A stretch of DNA of 50,085 nt from Vibrio ichthyoenteri ATCC 700023 (lineage in GTDB: Bacteria; Pseudomonadota; Gammaproteobacteria; Enterobacterales; Vibrionaceae): assembly GCF_000222605.1 (NCBI RefSeq), contig NZ_AFWF01000178.1, positions 1 to 50,085 of the forward strand. Direction: 5' to 3'. This document shows positions 9,418 to 18,183 of this stretch, in pieces (the stretch's first letter is position 1; each line of letters begins with the position of its first letter). Under the pieces are notes generated by a model. That model saw nothing but the letters and a program-made list of their open reading frames with translations. It had not been told where the DNA came from and did no database searches. The position numbers were made by a program, and so were the translations under genes.

Positions 9418-10086
9418 ATGGGTATTTTTTCTCGTTTTGCCGACATCGTAAATTCAAATATCAGTGCGCTTTTAGATAAAGCCGAAGATCCGGAAAAAAT
9501 GATTCGTCTCATTATCCAAGAGATGGAAGACACTTTAGTCGAGGTTCGTACTAATTCTGCTAAAGCCATTGCGGATAAAAAAGAGCTAGCGCGTAAAGTG
9601 GAAGCGATTGATGACCAAGTGCAAGAGTGGCAGCAAAAAGCGACTTTGGCGTTGACCAAACAACGTGATGACCTTGCTCGCGCCGCTTTGATTGAAAAAC
9701 AAAAGTTGCAAGATGTGCTGAAAGGCCTGCACACTGAACAAACCTTGGTAGAAGAAACGATTGATAAGCTCACCGGTGAAATTGGTAAGCTTGAAACGAA
9801 GATCACGGAAACGCGAGCAAAGCAGCAAGCACTGGCGATCCGCAGTCAAACGGCTTCAAATCGCCGCGATGTTCAGCGTCATTTACATACCGCCCGCACG
9901 AATGAAGCGATGGCAAAGTTCGACCAATACTCGCGTAAAATTGATGAGCTAGAAGCGGAAGCGGATATTTACGCAAAAACCGGTCAAGGTAAATCCCTTG
10001 ATCAAGAATTTGCTGAGTTACAAGCGCAAGATGAGATTGAACAAGAGCTTGCGAAATTAAAACAGCAAATGGAAGAAAAAAAATAA
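9418..10086 (+). CDS. pspA: Phage shock protein A
   Basis: This 222-residue peripheral membrane protein of the PspA/IM30 (ESCRT-III-like) family is almost wholly alpha-helical coiled coil after an amphipathic N-terminal helix (MGIFSRFADIVNSNISALLD). It stabilises damaged inner membrane and inhibits PspF when membranes are intact. A longer frame begins at 9376. ATG 9418 is chosen because AAGGAG lies seven bases upstream and the MGIFSR start is the family start. It is the first gene of pspABC behind a sigma-54 promoter. Confidence 0.95.
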   Translation: MGIFSRFADIVNSNISALLDKAEDPEKMIRLIIQEMEDTLVEVRTNSAKAIADKKELARKVEAIDDQVQEWQQKATLALTKQRDDLARAALIEKQKLQDVLKGLHTEQTLVEETIDKLTGEIGKLETKITETRAKQQALAIRSQTASNRRDVQRHLHTARTNEAMAKFDQYSRKIDELEAEADIYAKTGQGKSLDQEFAELQAQDEIEQELAKLKQQMEEKK

Positions 10087-10150
10087 TCGGCGTATCGTGC
10101 CACTAGGGCAGGCGAAAAGCCTGCCTATATGACTAATTTAGGAGTGACTT

Positions 10151-10384
10151 ATGTCTTCGTTTTGGATTGCATTACCACTGGTCGTGTTTTTGATCTTTGT
10201 GGCTCCAATATGGCTGATTCTCCATTATCGCAGTAAGCGCAAAACCAGCAGTGGTTTATCGCAAGAAGACTTTCAGCGTTTAGAGAAATTGTCTGAGCGT
10301 GCTGAGTCGATGCAAAAGCGCGTTGAAACCCTTGAGCGTATTTTGGATGCGGAGTCGCCAACATGGAGGCGTCGTTATGAGTAA
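10151..10384 (+). CDS. pspB: Phage shock protein B
   Basis: This 77-residue inner-membrane protein has one N-terminal transmembrane helix (about residues 5-24), a basic patch and a C-terminal coiled coil (EKLSERAESMQKRVETLERIL), the standard PspB architecture. It works with PspC to sense envelope damage and relieve PspA inhibition of PspF. AGGAG sits just upstream of ATG 10151, and its end overlaps pspC by eight bases. Confidence 0.94.
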   Translation: MSSFWIALPLVVFLIFVAPIWLILHYRSKRKTSSGLSQEDFQRLEKLSERAESMQKRVETLERILDAESPTWRRRYE

Positions 10385-10763
10385 AGAACTTTACCGTGAT
10401 ACTCGCAATGGCAAATTAAGCGGTGTGTGCGCAGGTCTTGCTCACTATATCGGTGCAGAAGTCTGGTTGGTTAGGATCTTATTTATTTCTGCTGCGCTAC
10501 TTGGCGGTTCATTTCTGGTGTTGCTGGCGTATATTGCGTTAAGTTTCATGTTGGAAAAACAACCAGATAATTATGTTCAGAGTTTGAAAAATCAACAAGA
10601 ACATAAACTCAAGAATAAGCCTTGGCAAGCGGGTCAATCACCTGAGCAGCTATTAAATACTCTGGAGAAGGACTTTGAACAGTTGGAAGGAAAAGTACGT
10701 GGTATGGAAGCGTATGTAACTTCAGATACATTCAAAGTAAATCGAGAATTTAGTAAGTTGTAA
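10377..10763 (+). CDS. pspC: Phage shock protein C
   Basis: This 128-residue protein has the PspC domain at its N-terminus: LYRDTRNGKLSGVCAGLAHY followed by a hydrophobic membrane helix. A cytoplasmic or periplasmic helical tail follows, rich in charged residues. The true start is taken as ATG 10377 because GGAGG lies eight bases upstream and homologues begin here. A longer frame from 10299 runs through pspB and is not credible. It forms the sensing module with PspB. No pspD/E genes follow. Confidence 0.93.
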   Translation: MSKELYRDTRNGKLSGVCAGLAHYIGAEVWLVRILFISAALLGGSFLVLLAYIALSFMLEKQPDNYVQSLKNQQEHKLKNKPWQAGQSPEQLLNTLEKDFEQLEGKVRGMEAYVTSDTFKVNREFSKL

Positions 10764-10764
10764 A

Positions 10765-10814
10765 TACCACCATATGAGTGGTAACCAGTGTTGAGGGGTG
10801 TTTTCACCTCTCAA
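10765..10814 (+). terminator. Two hairpins after pspC, possible weak terminator
   Basis: TACCAC/GTGGTA (10765-10783) and TTGAGGGGTG/CACCTCTCAA (10791-10814) form consecutive stems just after the pspC stop. No T tract follows, so termination would be weak or Rho-assisted. The hairpins may instead protect the psp mRNA end. Confidence 0.4.
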
Positions 10815-10933
10815 GCTATTCATTTTATTAGCGAATCCTGACAAGGAAAACCGCCACGCAAAGTGGCAGAGTGTACAAGGGTCATCTATCTTTGCTTTAG
10901 GGCTTTATCTGCCAGCATTAGGGATGATTGATT

Positions 10934-11965
10934 ATGCACAAGACTTGTTTGCTACTTATTGTCGCCACCTTGCTTTATGGCTGCGGCAAAGATCTCCCCC
11001 CCATCCCCGAACCTGACTCTCGTCCCGCGAAATTGTTTTCAGTTACTGTTGGTAACTCGGCTTTCACGCGCAGTTTCCCTGCAACTTCTGAAGCGGGAGA
11101 TCGCGCGGTATTGGCTTTTCGCGTTCCTGGGCAATTACAAACTATCGATGTTGTTGCGGGTCAATCCGTAGAAAAAGGGACGGTTCTCGCCACGCTAAAT
11201 CCTGATGAATATGATCTCCTCGCTCAGCAAGCTCAAGCGCAGTTTCGTTTAGCGGATGTTCAGTATCAGCGCTACAAAAAATTGCGTCAGGATAAAGTGG
11301 TTTCAGAGCAAGATTTCGATCAAGCGAAGGCAAATCGAAACTCAGCCCGTGCCAGTTTAGACCAAGCGAATGCCAACTTAAGATACACCAAATTAGTTGC
11401 GCCTTATCAGGGAACGATTTCGCTCATTCCCGGTGAAAATCATGAGTATATTGCCGCTAAGCAAGGGGTAATGAATATTCAAACCAATCAATTAATGAAG
11501 GTATTTTTCCAGCTGCCGGATCATCTACTCAATCGCTTCTCTACTGGCGCCGATCCAGAGGCAAGTATGGTTTTTGATGCTTTTCCGGATAGTCAGTATT
11601 CATTGACCTTCCAAGAAATCGATACGGAAGCCGATCCTAAAACCGGTTCTTATAAAGTAACCATGGTTATGGAGCGCCCTTCAAATGTTGGTATTTTACC
11701 CGGCATGTCAGGGGCAGTGCGTATTGTCGCGGCTTCCTCAACCGCGACAAGAATACCGGCTTCCGCGTTATTTAATGAAAGTGGCAAAACCTGTGTATGG
11801 CGCGTCAATGATCAAGGGATTGTTGAGAAAGTGTCGGTGGAGCTCAATGATCGCCGGCAGGTGCTATCAGGATTAAATAACGGCGACAAAATTGTGATCT
11901 CAGGGGTAAGCGGAATAGAAGCGGGCATTAAAGTGCGCGAGTGGGTCAAGGAGCGAGGATTGTAG
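10934..11965 (+). CDS. RND efflux periplasmic adaptor lipoprotein (first of two)
   Basis: This membrane-fusion protein of about 343 residues has a lipoprotein signal ending in LLYGC (Cys17). It shows the usual order: split lipoyl half-motif (VPGQLQTIDVVAGQSVEKGTVLA), alpha-helical hairpin, second lipoyl half (YTKLVAPYQGTISLIPG), then beta-barrel and membrane-proximal domains. An in-frame TTG at 10928 is possible, but ATG 10934 has better spacing from AGGGA and gives a cleaner signal peptide. It is followed one base later by a second adaptor and then an RND pump. The outer-membrane partner is not in the operon and is likely TolC. Confidence 0.9.
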   Translation: MHKTCLLLIVATLLYGCGKDLPPIPEPDSRPAKLFSVTVGNSAFTRSFPATSEAGDRAVLAFRVPGQLQTIDVVAGQSVEKGTVLATLNPDEYDLLAQQAQAQFRLADVQYQRYKKLRQDKVVSEQDFDQAKANRNSARASLDQANANLRYTKLVAPYQGTISLIPGENHEYIAAKQGVMNIQTNQLMKVFFQLPDHLLNRFSTGADPEASMVFDAFPDSQYSLTFQEIDTEADPKTGSYKVTMVMERPSNVGILPGMSGAVRIVAASSTATRIPASALFNESGKTCVWRVNDQGIVEKVSVELNDRRQVLSGLNNGDKIVISGVSGIEAGIKVREWVKERGL

Positions 11966-11966
11966 G

Positions 11967-13052
11967 ATGAAAAATATAATGGTTTTAGCCTGCTTCACCT
12001 TAATGCTGACTTTGATGGGCTGTGGTGATAAAGCTGAATATGTTGATTTTGGTTTACCTAAAGTGTCCGTCGTGACCATAGATAGCCAATCCAAAGGCGA
12101 TAGCCTTTATTTTCCTGCAGTTGCTAATGCTGCAGAGCGATCACATTTGAGTTTTCGTGTCTCGGGTGAAATAAATAAAATTTATGTGAAAGAAGGCGAC
12201 AAAGTTAAGAAAGGCGCCATGATTGCTCAATTAGAGCCCACCGATTACCAGTTGGATGTGGATAATGCCTCGGCACGCTATTCGGTGATCAACAGTCAAC
12301 ATCGTCGCTCTAAGCCTTTGGTGGATAAAGGACTGTTGGCCAAATCGCAATTTGATGAAATCGCCGCTCAACGACAAATCGCGTGGGCAGAACTGCAATT
12401 GGCGCAATTGCGTTTGTCGTTTACTCAATTAAAAGCGCCGGTTGATGGCATTATATCTCGGGTGTCCGTCGATCAGTTTGAGAATATTCAAGTGGGCCAG
12501 CAAGTGGTGAATATCCACAGTATTGATAATGTTGAAATCCTAATCCAGCTGCCCGACCGCATCTATGTAAACCAGCCTCAACAAGACAAATTGGCGCGGA
12601 TTGATGCCATTGTAAAAGTGCAAAGTGGCAATGAATATCACGCTGCAATCAAAGAATTTACTACTGAGCCTGATCCTAAAACGGGCACGTTTAATGTCAC
12701 CCTATCATTACCTATGCCAGAGGAGGAGTACATTCTCGATGGAATGGCGGTGGAGGTGACCTCTAGAAGCGAACAAGTGGGATTGGATTTAAAGCGTGGT
12801 GTGCAAATCCCAATTGAGGCGATATTCAATGCGGATGGGGATGATCTGGATGCCAGTAACAAATTTGTTTGGTTGTTGAATGCCGATAATACCGTCACTA
12901 AGCAAAAAATTAAGGTTGGCAAAGCCAGCCAGAACACCATTCAAGTGTTAGATGGCCTTGAACCCCAACAACAGGTCGTGGTGGCTGGTGTCGCTAAATT
13001 GACCGATGGGGTGAAAGTCGAAGTGATTGGCAAGGAGGCTGATAATGAATAA
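11967..13052 (+). CDS. RND efflux periplasmic adaptor lipoprotein (second of two)
   Basis: This 361-residue adaptor has lipobox LMGC (Cys19). Lipoyl halves are visible at SFRVSGEINKIYVKEGDKVKKG and LSFTQLKAPVDGIISRV, with a short helical hairpin between them. It starts one base after the first adaptor stop and overlaps the RND pump start by eight bases. Pairing of two different adaptors with one pump is known for TriABC-like systems and for some Vibrio Vex systems. The two probably form a heterogeneous adaptor ring. Confidence 0.9.
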   Translation: MKNIMVLACFTLMLTLMGCGDKAEYVDFGLPKVSVVTIDSQSKGDSLYFPAVANAAERSHLSFRVSGEINKIYVKEGDKVKKGAMIAQLEPTDYQLDVDNASARYSVINSQHRRSKPLVDKGLLAKSQFDEIAAQRQIAWAELQLAQLRLSFTQLKAPVDGIISRVSVDQFENIQVGQQVVNIHSIDNVEILIQLPDRIYVNQPQQDKLARIDAIVKVQSGNEYHAAIKEFTTEPDPKTGTFNVTLSLPMPEEEYILDGMAVEVTSRSEQVGLDLKRGVQIPIEAIFNADGDDLDASNKFVWLLNADNTVTKQKIKVGKASQNTIQVLDGLEPQQQVVVAGVAKLTDGVKVEVIGKEADNE

Positions 13053-16000
13053 CGCTCAGAATACGGCGCAAGATGACAGTGAAATCACTGGTGTAGCTGC
13101 CTATTTTATTCGCAATCGCGTTATTAGCTGGATGATTGCGCTGATATTTTTGATTGGTGGCATCGCTTCCTTTTTCGGTTTAGGTCGCTTAGAAGATCCG
13201 GCTTTTACCATCAAAGATGCCATGGTCGTCACCTCCTACCCTGGAGCCACGCCACAACAAGTGGAAGAAGAAGTCACTTATCCGCTCGAAAAAGCCATTC
13301 AGCAATTAACTTATGTCGATGAGATAAATTCGATTTCCAGCCGTGGGTTGTCGCAAATTACCGTGACGATGAAGAACAATTATGGCCCAGATGATTTGCC
13401 GCAGATTTGGGATGAATTGCGTCGTAAAGTCAATGATCTCCAAGGCACACTACCTCCCGGGGTGAATGATCCGCAAGTGATTGATGATTTTGGTGATGTG
13501 TTCGGTATCTTATTGGCCGTGACAGGAGAAGGCTATAGCTACAAAGAGCTGCTTGATTATGTTGATTACCTCAGGCGTGAACTTGAACTCATTGATGGGG
13601 TGAGTAAAGTTTCAGTGACGGGTGAGCAGCAAGAACAAGTATTCATTGAAATATCGATGAAACGTTTGAGTAGTTTAGGCTTAGCCCCTAACACTGTGTT
13701 CGATTTGCTCTCCACGCAAAACGTGGTCTCCTCAGCAGGCGCCGTGCGCATTAGTGATGAATATATCCGCATTCATCCTACCGGTGAGTTTCAAAATGTT
13801 GACCAACTGGGTGATTTGATCATCACAGAAAGCGGTGCTCAGGGGTTAATTTATCTGCGTGATGTAGCGGATATTACCCGTGGTTATGTCGAGGTGCCGA
13901 GCAACATAATTACCTTTAATGGCCGGCTAGCGCTCAACGTAGGGGTCTCGTTTGCCCAAGGGGTAAACGTGGTCGAAGTCGGTGAGCGGTTTGACCGACG
14001 GCTCGCGGAATTGAAGTACCAACAACCGGTTGGGGTCGGTATTTCGGAAATTTACAGTCAGCCTAAAGAAGTCGATAAATCGGTACAGGGTTTTGTGGTG
14101 AGTTTGGGACAAGCGGTGGCAATAGTGATTATTGTTCTACTGTTTTTCATGGGGCTGCGTTCAGGTTTGTTGATTGGTCTGATCCTGCTGTTGACCGTGT
14201 TCGGTACCTTCATTTTCATGAAGTACTTTCAGATTGATTTACAACGAATCTCCCTTGGTGCTTTAGTTATCGCGCTCGGGATGCTGGTGGATAATGCCAT
14301 TGTGGTGGTGGAAGGGATATTAATTGGTACACAACGAGGGAGGACTCGGCTACAGGCCGCAACCGATATTGTCACGCAAACGAAATGGCCATTGCTGGGT
14401 GCGACGGTCATCGCTGTCACCGCTTTTGCTCCCATCGGTTTATCTGAGGATTCTACCGGTGAATATTGTGGCACTTTATTTACGGTACTACTTATCTCTT
14501 TAATGTTGAGTTGGTTTACCGCTATCTCATTGACACCGTTTTTTGCAGATCTGTTTTTCCGTGGTATGAAAACGCCTCAAGGTGATGAAAACAGCGACCC
14601 GTATAACGGGGTGATTTTCGTGGTTTATAAAAACTTCTTAGAGTTTTGTATGAAACGGGCTTGGCTGACGATTGTGGTATTGTTGCTCGGCTTAGTCGCC
14701 AGTATCTATGGCTTTACTCATGTTAAGCAGTCTTTCTTTCCCTCTTCAACCACGCCGATATTTCAAGCTGATATTTGGTTGCCGGAAGGTACCGATATTC
14801 GAGCGACCAACACTAAGCTGAAAGCGATGGAGCAGTGGCTGGTTAGCCAAGATGGTGTTAGCCACGTGACGACAACGGCAGGTAAAGGTTTACAGCGTTT
14901 TATGTTGACCTACGCACCCGAGAAGAGCTATGCGGCGTACGGTGAAATCACGATCCGAGTAAAAAATTACGAAGTGCTGGCCGATTTGATGAGCCAATTT
15001 AGACTGCATCTCGAACAAGGATTCCCAGAGGTAAACTACAAGCTCAAACAAATTGAACTTGGCCCGGGTGGAGGGGCGAAAATAGAAGCGCGTGTCATTG
15101 GTTCTGATCCTACGGTGTTACGTACTATTGGTGCGCAAATCGAAGCGATCATGCAAGCTGATGCCGGAGCGACGAACATTCGTCATGACTGGCGAGAGCG
15201 AACCAAAATTTTGGAACCGCTGTTTAACGAAAGCCAAGCACGACGTTACGGCATCACAAAATCAGATGTTGATGATTACTTAGCCATGTCATTTTCAGGT
15301 AAATCGGTAGGGGTTTATCGCGATGGTACCACCCTGATGCCAATTGTGGCTCGTTTGCCTGAAGAAGAGCGAGTGGATATTCGCAATATTGAAGGGATGA
15401 AAATTTGGAGCCCGGCACTGAGCGAATATATTCCTTTGCAACAAGTGACATTAGGTTATGACCTACGTTGGGAAGACCCAATTATTGTGCGTAAAAACCG
15501 TAAACGTATGCTGACTATAATGGCCGATCCTGATCTCTTAGGAGAAGAGACCGCGGCGACGTTACAAAAACGCATTCAACCATTAATAGAAGCGATCGAA
15601 CTTCCTTCTGGCTACAGCTTAGAGTGGGGGGGAGAATATGAATCATCAGGTGATGCGCAAGCTTCGCTCTTTACGACGATGCCGATGGGCTATCTATTTA
15701 TGTTCTTGATAACGGTATTTTTGTTTAACACCGTTAAGGAACCTTTGATTGTTTGGTGTACGGTGCCACTGGCGATTATAGGGGTGACAACGGGGTTACT
15801 GGCCCTCAATACCCCATTTGGTTTTATGGCTCTACTTGGGTTCTTGAGTTTATCGGGAATGGTATTGAAAAACGGCATTGTATTATTGGATCAAATCAAT
15901 ATCGAGATCCAATCAGGTAAAGATGCTTACATTGCGGTTGTCGATGCTGCGTTGAGTAGAGTGCGTCCAGTGTGTATGGCGGCGATTACCACTATTCTAG

Positions 16001-16143
16001 GTATGGTGCCGTTGCTGCCGGATATTTTCTTTAAACCGATGGCGGTGACCATCATGTTTGGTTTAGGTTTTGCCACCGTGCTCACACTGATAGTGGTTCC
16101 GGTTTTATATCGACTCTTCCACCGTGTTGCGGTTCCGAGTTAA
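13045..16143 (+). CDS. RND-family multidrug efflux pump, inner-membrane subunit
   Basis: This 1032-residue proton-driven exporter has the 12-TM RND architecture: a first helix, a large periplasmic loop (PGATPQQVEEEVTYPLEKAI porter region), helices 2-6, a second loop, and helices 8-12. The proton-relay helix reads LVDNAIVVVE, so the second acidic residue of AcrB (DD) is Asn here. This is common in several RND branches. The lysine of the opposing helix (SGMVLKNGIVLLDQ) is present. ATG 13045, with a perfect AAGGAGG upstream, is preferred over TTG 13027. Its V. cholerae relatives include the Vex pumps. Substrate is unknown, but antibiotics, detergents or bile are plausible. Confidence 0.93.
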   Translation: MNNAQNTAQDDSEITGVAAYFIRNRVISWMIALIFLIGGIASFFGLGRLEDPAFTIKDAMVVTSYPGATPQQVEEEVTYPLEKAIQQLTYVDEINSISSRGLSQITVTMKNNYGPDDLPQIWDELRRKVNDLQGTLPPGVNDPQVIDDFGDVFGILLAVTGEGYSYKELLDYVDYLRRELELIDGVSKVSVTGEQQEQVFIEISMKRLSSLGLAPNTVFDLLSTQNVVSSAGAVRISDEYIRIHPTGEFQNVDQLGDLIITESGAQGLIYLRDVADITRGYVEVPSNIITFNGRLALNVGVSFAQGVNVVEVGERFDRRLAELKYQQPVGVGISEIYSQPKEVDKSVQGFVVSLGQAVAIVIIVLLFFMGLRSGLLIGLILLLTVFGTFIFMKYFQIDLQRISLGALVIALGMLVDNAIVVVEGILIGTQRGRTRLQAATDIVTQTKWPLLGATVIAVTAFAPIGLSEDSTGEYCGTLFTVLLISLMLSWFTAISLTPFFADLFFRGMKTPQGDENSDPYNGVIFVVYKNFLEFCMKRAWLTIVVLLLGLVASIYGFTHVKQSFFPSSTTPIFQADIWLPEGTDIRATNTKLKAMEQWLVSQDGVSHVTTTAGKGLQRFMLTYAPEKSYAAYGEITIRVKNYEVLADLMSQFRLHLEQGFPEVNYKLKQIELGPGGGAKIEARVIGSDPTVLRTIGAQIEAIMQADAGATNIRHDWRERTKILEPLFNESQARRYGITKSDVDDYLAMSFSGKSVGVYRDGTTLMPIVARLPEEERVDIRNIEGMKIWSPALSEYIPLQQVTLGYDLRWEDPIIVRKNRKRMLTIMADPDLLGEETAATLQKRIQPLIEAIELPSGYSLEWGGEYESSGDAQASLFTTMPMGYLFMFLITVFLFNTVKEPLIVWCTVPLAIIGVTTGLLALNTPFGFMALLGFLSLSGMVLKNGIVLLDQINIEIQSGKDAYIAVVDAALSRVRPVCMAAITTILGMVPLLPDIFFKPMAVTIMFGLGFATVLTLIVVPVLYRLFHRVAVPS

Positions 16144-16176
16144 TCTAATGGGACACAGCTAAATTAAGAGTGGATT

Positions 16177-16752
16177 ATGGAACATCAAACTTGTGCGTGG
16201 GCGCTTAAGCATCCATTAGAGCGGGAGTATCACGATGCCGAATGGGGCGTGCCCGTCTATGACGACCAAACTCTGTTTGAGTTCATTACCTTAGAAGGGG
16301 CTCAAGCTGGGTTGAGTTGGATTACGATACTAAAAAAACGTGAAGGTTACCGACAAGCGTTTGAAGGTTATGATCTGACGAAATTGAGTGCTTATGTCGG
16401 AGAGCGTGGGGATGAGCGAGTGGAAGCTATCATCAGTCAATTTGATGTGGTGAAGCATCGAGGCAAGATCTTGTCAGTGTTCAGTAATGCTCAAGCGGCT
16501 TTGGCTCTGATTGAAGAATATGGCAGTCTTGAAAAAGCGTTGTGGCAATTTGTTGATGGTAAGCCAATTATCAATCATTGGCAGGACCTGTCACAGGTTC
16601 CTGCTTCAAGCGATGAATCAAAAGCGATGAGTAAATTTCTCAAAAAGCGCGGTTTTAAGTTTGTTGGAGAAACGATCTGTTATGCGTTTATGCAGGCGAT
16701 AGGCATGGTGGACGACCATTTGCAAACTTGTCCTAAAAAGAGCGCGTCGTAA
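16177..16752 (+). CDS. tag: DNA-3-methyladenine glycosylase I
   Basis: This 191-residue base-excision repair enzyme removes 3-methyladenine from DNA. Zinc ligands equivalent to the E. coli C4/H17/H175/C179 set are visible as C6, H19, H181 and C185. The substrate pocket motif TLEGAQAGLSW (38-48) is intact. It stands alone 33 bases downstream of the RND operon and converges with metC. Co-transcription with the pump is possible because no terminator lies between them. Confidence 0.95.
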   Translation: MEHQTCAWALKHPLEREYHDAEWGVPVYDDQTLFEFITLEGAQAGLSWITILKKREGYRQAFEGYDLTKLSAYVGERGDERVEAIISQFDVVKHRGKILSVFSNAQAALALIEEYGSLEKALWQFVDGKPIINHWQDLSQVPASSDESKAMSKFLKKRGFKFVGETICYAFMQAIGMVDDHLQTCPKKSAS

Positions 16753-16774
16753 CGCTTCATTGAGTTGTCATTAC

Positions 16775-16800
16775 AAGCCCGCGTTTATCGCGGGCTTGGT
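16775..16800. terminator. Hairpin between convergent tag and metC
   Basis: AAGCCCGCG (16775-16783) pairs with CGCGGGCTT (16789-16797) across a TTTAT loop. The flanking T runs are short and interrupted on both sides, so this is a moderate-strength terminator shared by the convergent genes. Confidence 0.6.
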
Positions 16801-16844
16801 TTGTTATTTGGTGTCGCAGCTAAGACATCAGTGCACCTTTTACT

Positions 16845-18050
16845 TTAGTAAGACGCTTCGGTTTCTAGTATTGATGCGTTGTAGCGAGCAAAGCCTTGCT
16901 CTAGGTCGGCCAGCAAGTCGTTGACATCTTCCAATCCAATATGTAAGCGTATAAGTGTGCCTTCAAAGTGTGGATGCGCGACCGTGCGTAGGCTATTGAA
17001 GCTTTTTGGTTCATTAGCGAGAATCAGACTCTCGTAGCCGCCCCATGAATAGCCCATACTAAAATGCTTCATGCCATCCAGCAGTACGGTGGTTGCTTTT
17101 GGGTAGCTGCTTTTTAAAACCACTGAAAATAGGCCATTACCGCCAGTAAAATCACGTTGGAAAAATTCATGCCCAGGGCACGTTTCCAGTGCAGGGTGGC
17201 GAACATGATCCACTTCAGGGCGATTTTGCAGCCATTGAGCAACCTTCAGGCTATTCTCTGCGTGTTGACGCAGGCGCACATCCAAGGTGCGAATGCCTCG
17301 TAGGCCAAGGTAAGCGTCGTCAGCCGAAACACACTGACCCATTAGATAGCTTTGTTCACGTAGTAGGTCCCAGTATTTTTCATTGGCGACCGCGGTACCA
17401 AGCATAACATCGGAGTGACCAACGATGTATTTGGTTGCGGCTTGAATGGAGATATCAACGCCGAAATCAAACGGTGAGAAGTTAACGCCAGCAGCCCAAG
17501 TGTTGTCGAGCATGACAACGATATCTTGTTCATGAGCGATGCGAGCCAATGTTGGGACATCTTGGACTTCCATCGTGATGGACCCGGGAGATTCCAAAAA
17601 TAGCACTTTGGTATTTGGTTGGATCAGATCTCGGATTTCAGCACCAATTGTCGGGTCGTAGTAGGTGGTTTCAATCCCCATTTTCTTCATGATTTTGTCG
17701 CAGAAATCACGAGTTGGCTCATAGCAGGTATCCACCATTAAAATATGGTCACCGCTTTCAACCACTGAAAGAATCGCATTGGAAATCGCAGCCGTACCGC
17801 AGGGATAAAGAGCACAACCAGCGCCGCCTTCCACTTCCACCATCGCGTCTTGTAGCGCAAAGTGTGTCTGAGTGCCGCGACGACCATAAAACAAGGTTTT
17901 ATTGGCGCGATTGATAATGGCGTTATTCTTTTCGGCGACGGTGTCAAAAACGACAGTGGATGCTCGTTGAACGGGAGGGTTCACCACGCCATTGGTCCAC
18001 TTTTTATCGCGACCCGCTGTGATGAACTTGGTTTGTTTTCCTTCTGACAT
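16845..18050 (-). CDS. metC: Cystathionine beta-lyase
   Basis: This 401-residue PLP-dependent enzyme of the Cys/Met metabolism family cleaves cystathionine to homocysteine, pyruvate and ammonia in methionine synthesis. The Schiff-base lysine is K207 in SIQAATKYIVGHSD, and phosphate-binding residues appear in YPCGTAAIS. A longer frame starts at 18119, but ATG 18050 has AAGGA upstream and matches the E. coli MetC start. It is a single gene, with the cls terminator just beyond its 5' end. Confidence 0.93.
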   Translation of the reverse strand: MSEGKQTKFITAGRDKKWTNGVVNPPVQRASTVVFDTVAEKNNAIINRANKTLFYGRRGTQTHFALQDAMVEVEGGAGCALYPCGTAAISNAILSVVESGDHILMVDTCYEPTRDFCDKIMKKMGIETTYYDPTIGAEIRDLIQPNTKVLFLESPGSITMEVQDVPTLARIAHEQDIVVMLDNTWAAGVNFSPFDFGVDISIQAATKYIVGHSDVMLGTAVANEKYWDLLREQSYLMGQCVSADDAYLGLRGIRTLDVRLRQHAENSLKVAQWLQNRPEVDHVRHPALETCPGHEFFQRDFTGGNGLFSVVLKSSYPKATTVLLDGMKHFSMGYSWGGYESLILANEPKSFNSLRTVAHPHFEGTLIRLHIGLEDVNDLLADLEQGFARYNASILETEASY

Positions 18051-18150
18051 AAGAAGTCCTTGTCTTAAATCGTGAACGTATTTGAGTATATTTAAACCAC
18101 GCTCATTATGACAAAGCAAGGCTAGTGGGCATGATTACCTTGAAATGGCG

Positions 18151-18179
18151 AAAAAAAAGACCGAGCTCAGCTCGGTCTT
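18151..18179 (-). terminator. Terminator of cls
   Basis: The stem AAGACCGAG/CTCGGTCTT is followed on the minus strand by eight T, directly after the cls stop at 18184. The strong stem and clean T tract support a Rho-independent terminator. Confidence 0.88.
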
Positions 18180-18183
18180 GGCG

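Noticed and set aside
10798-11016. 72-residue open frame between pspC and the RND adaptors
   Set aside because: It overlaps the start of the adaptor gene out of frame, has no ribosome-binding site and no recognisable features.
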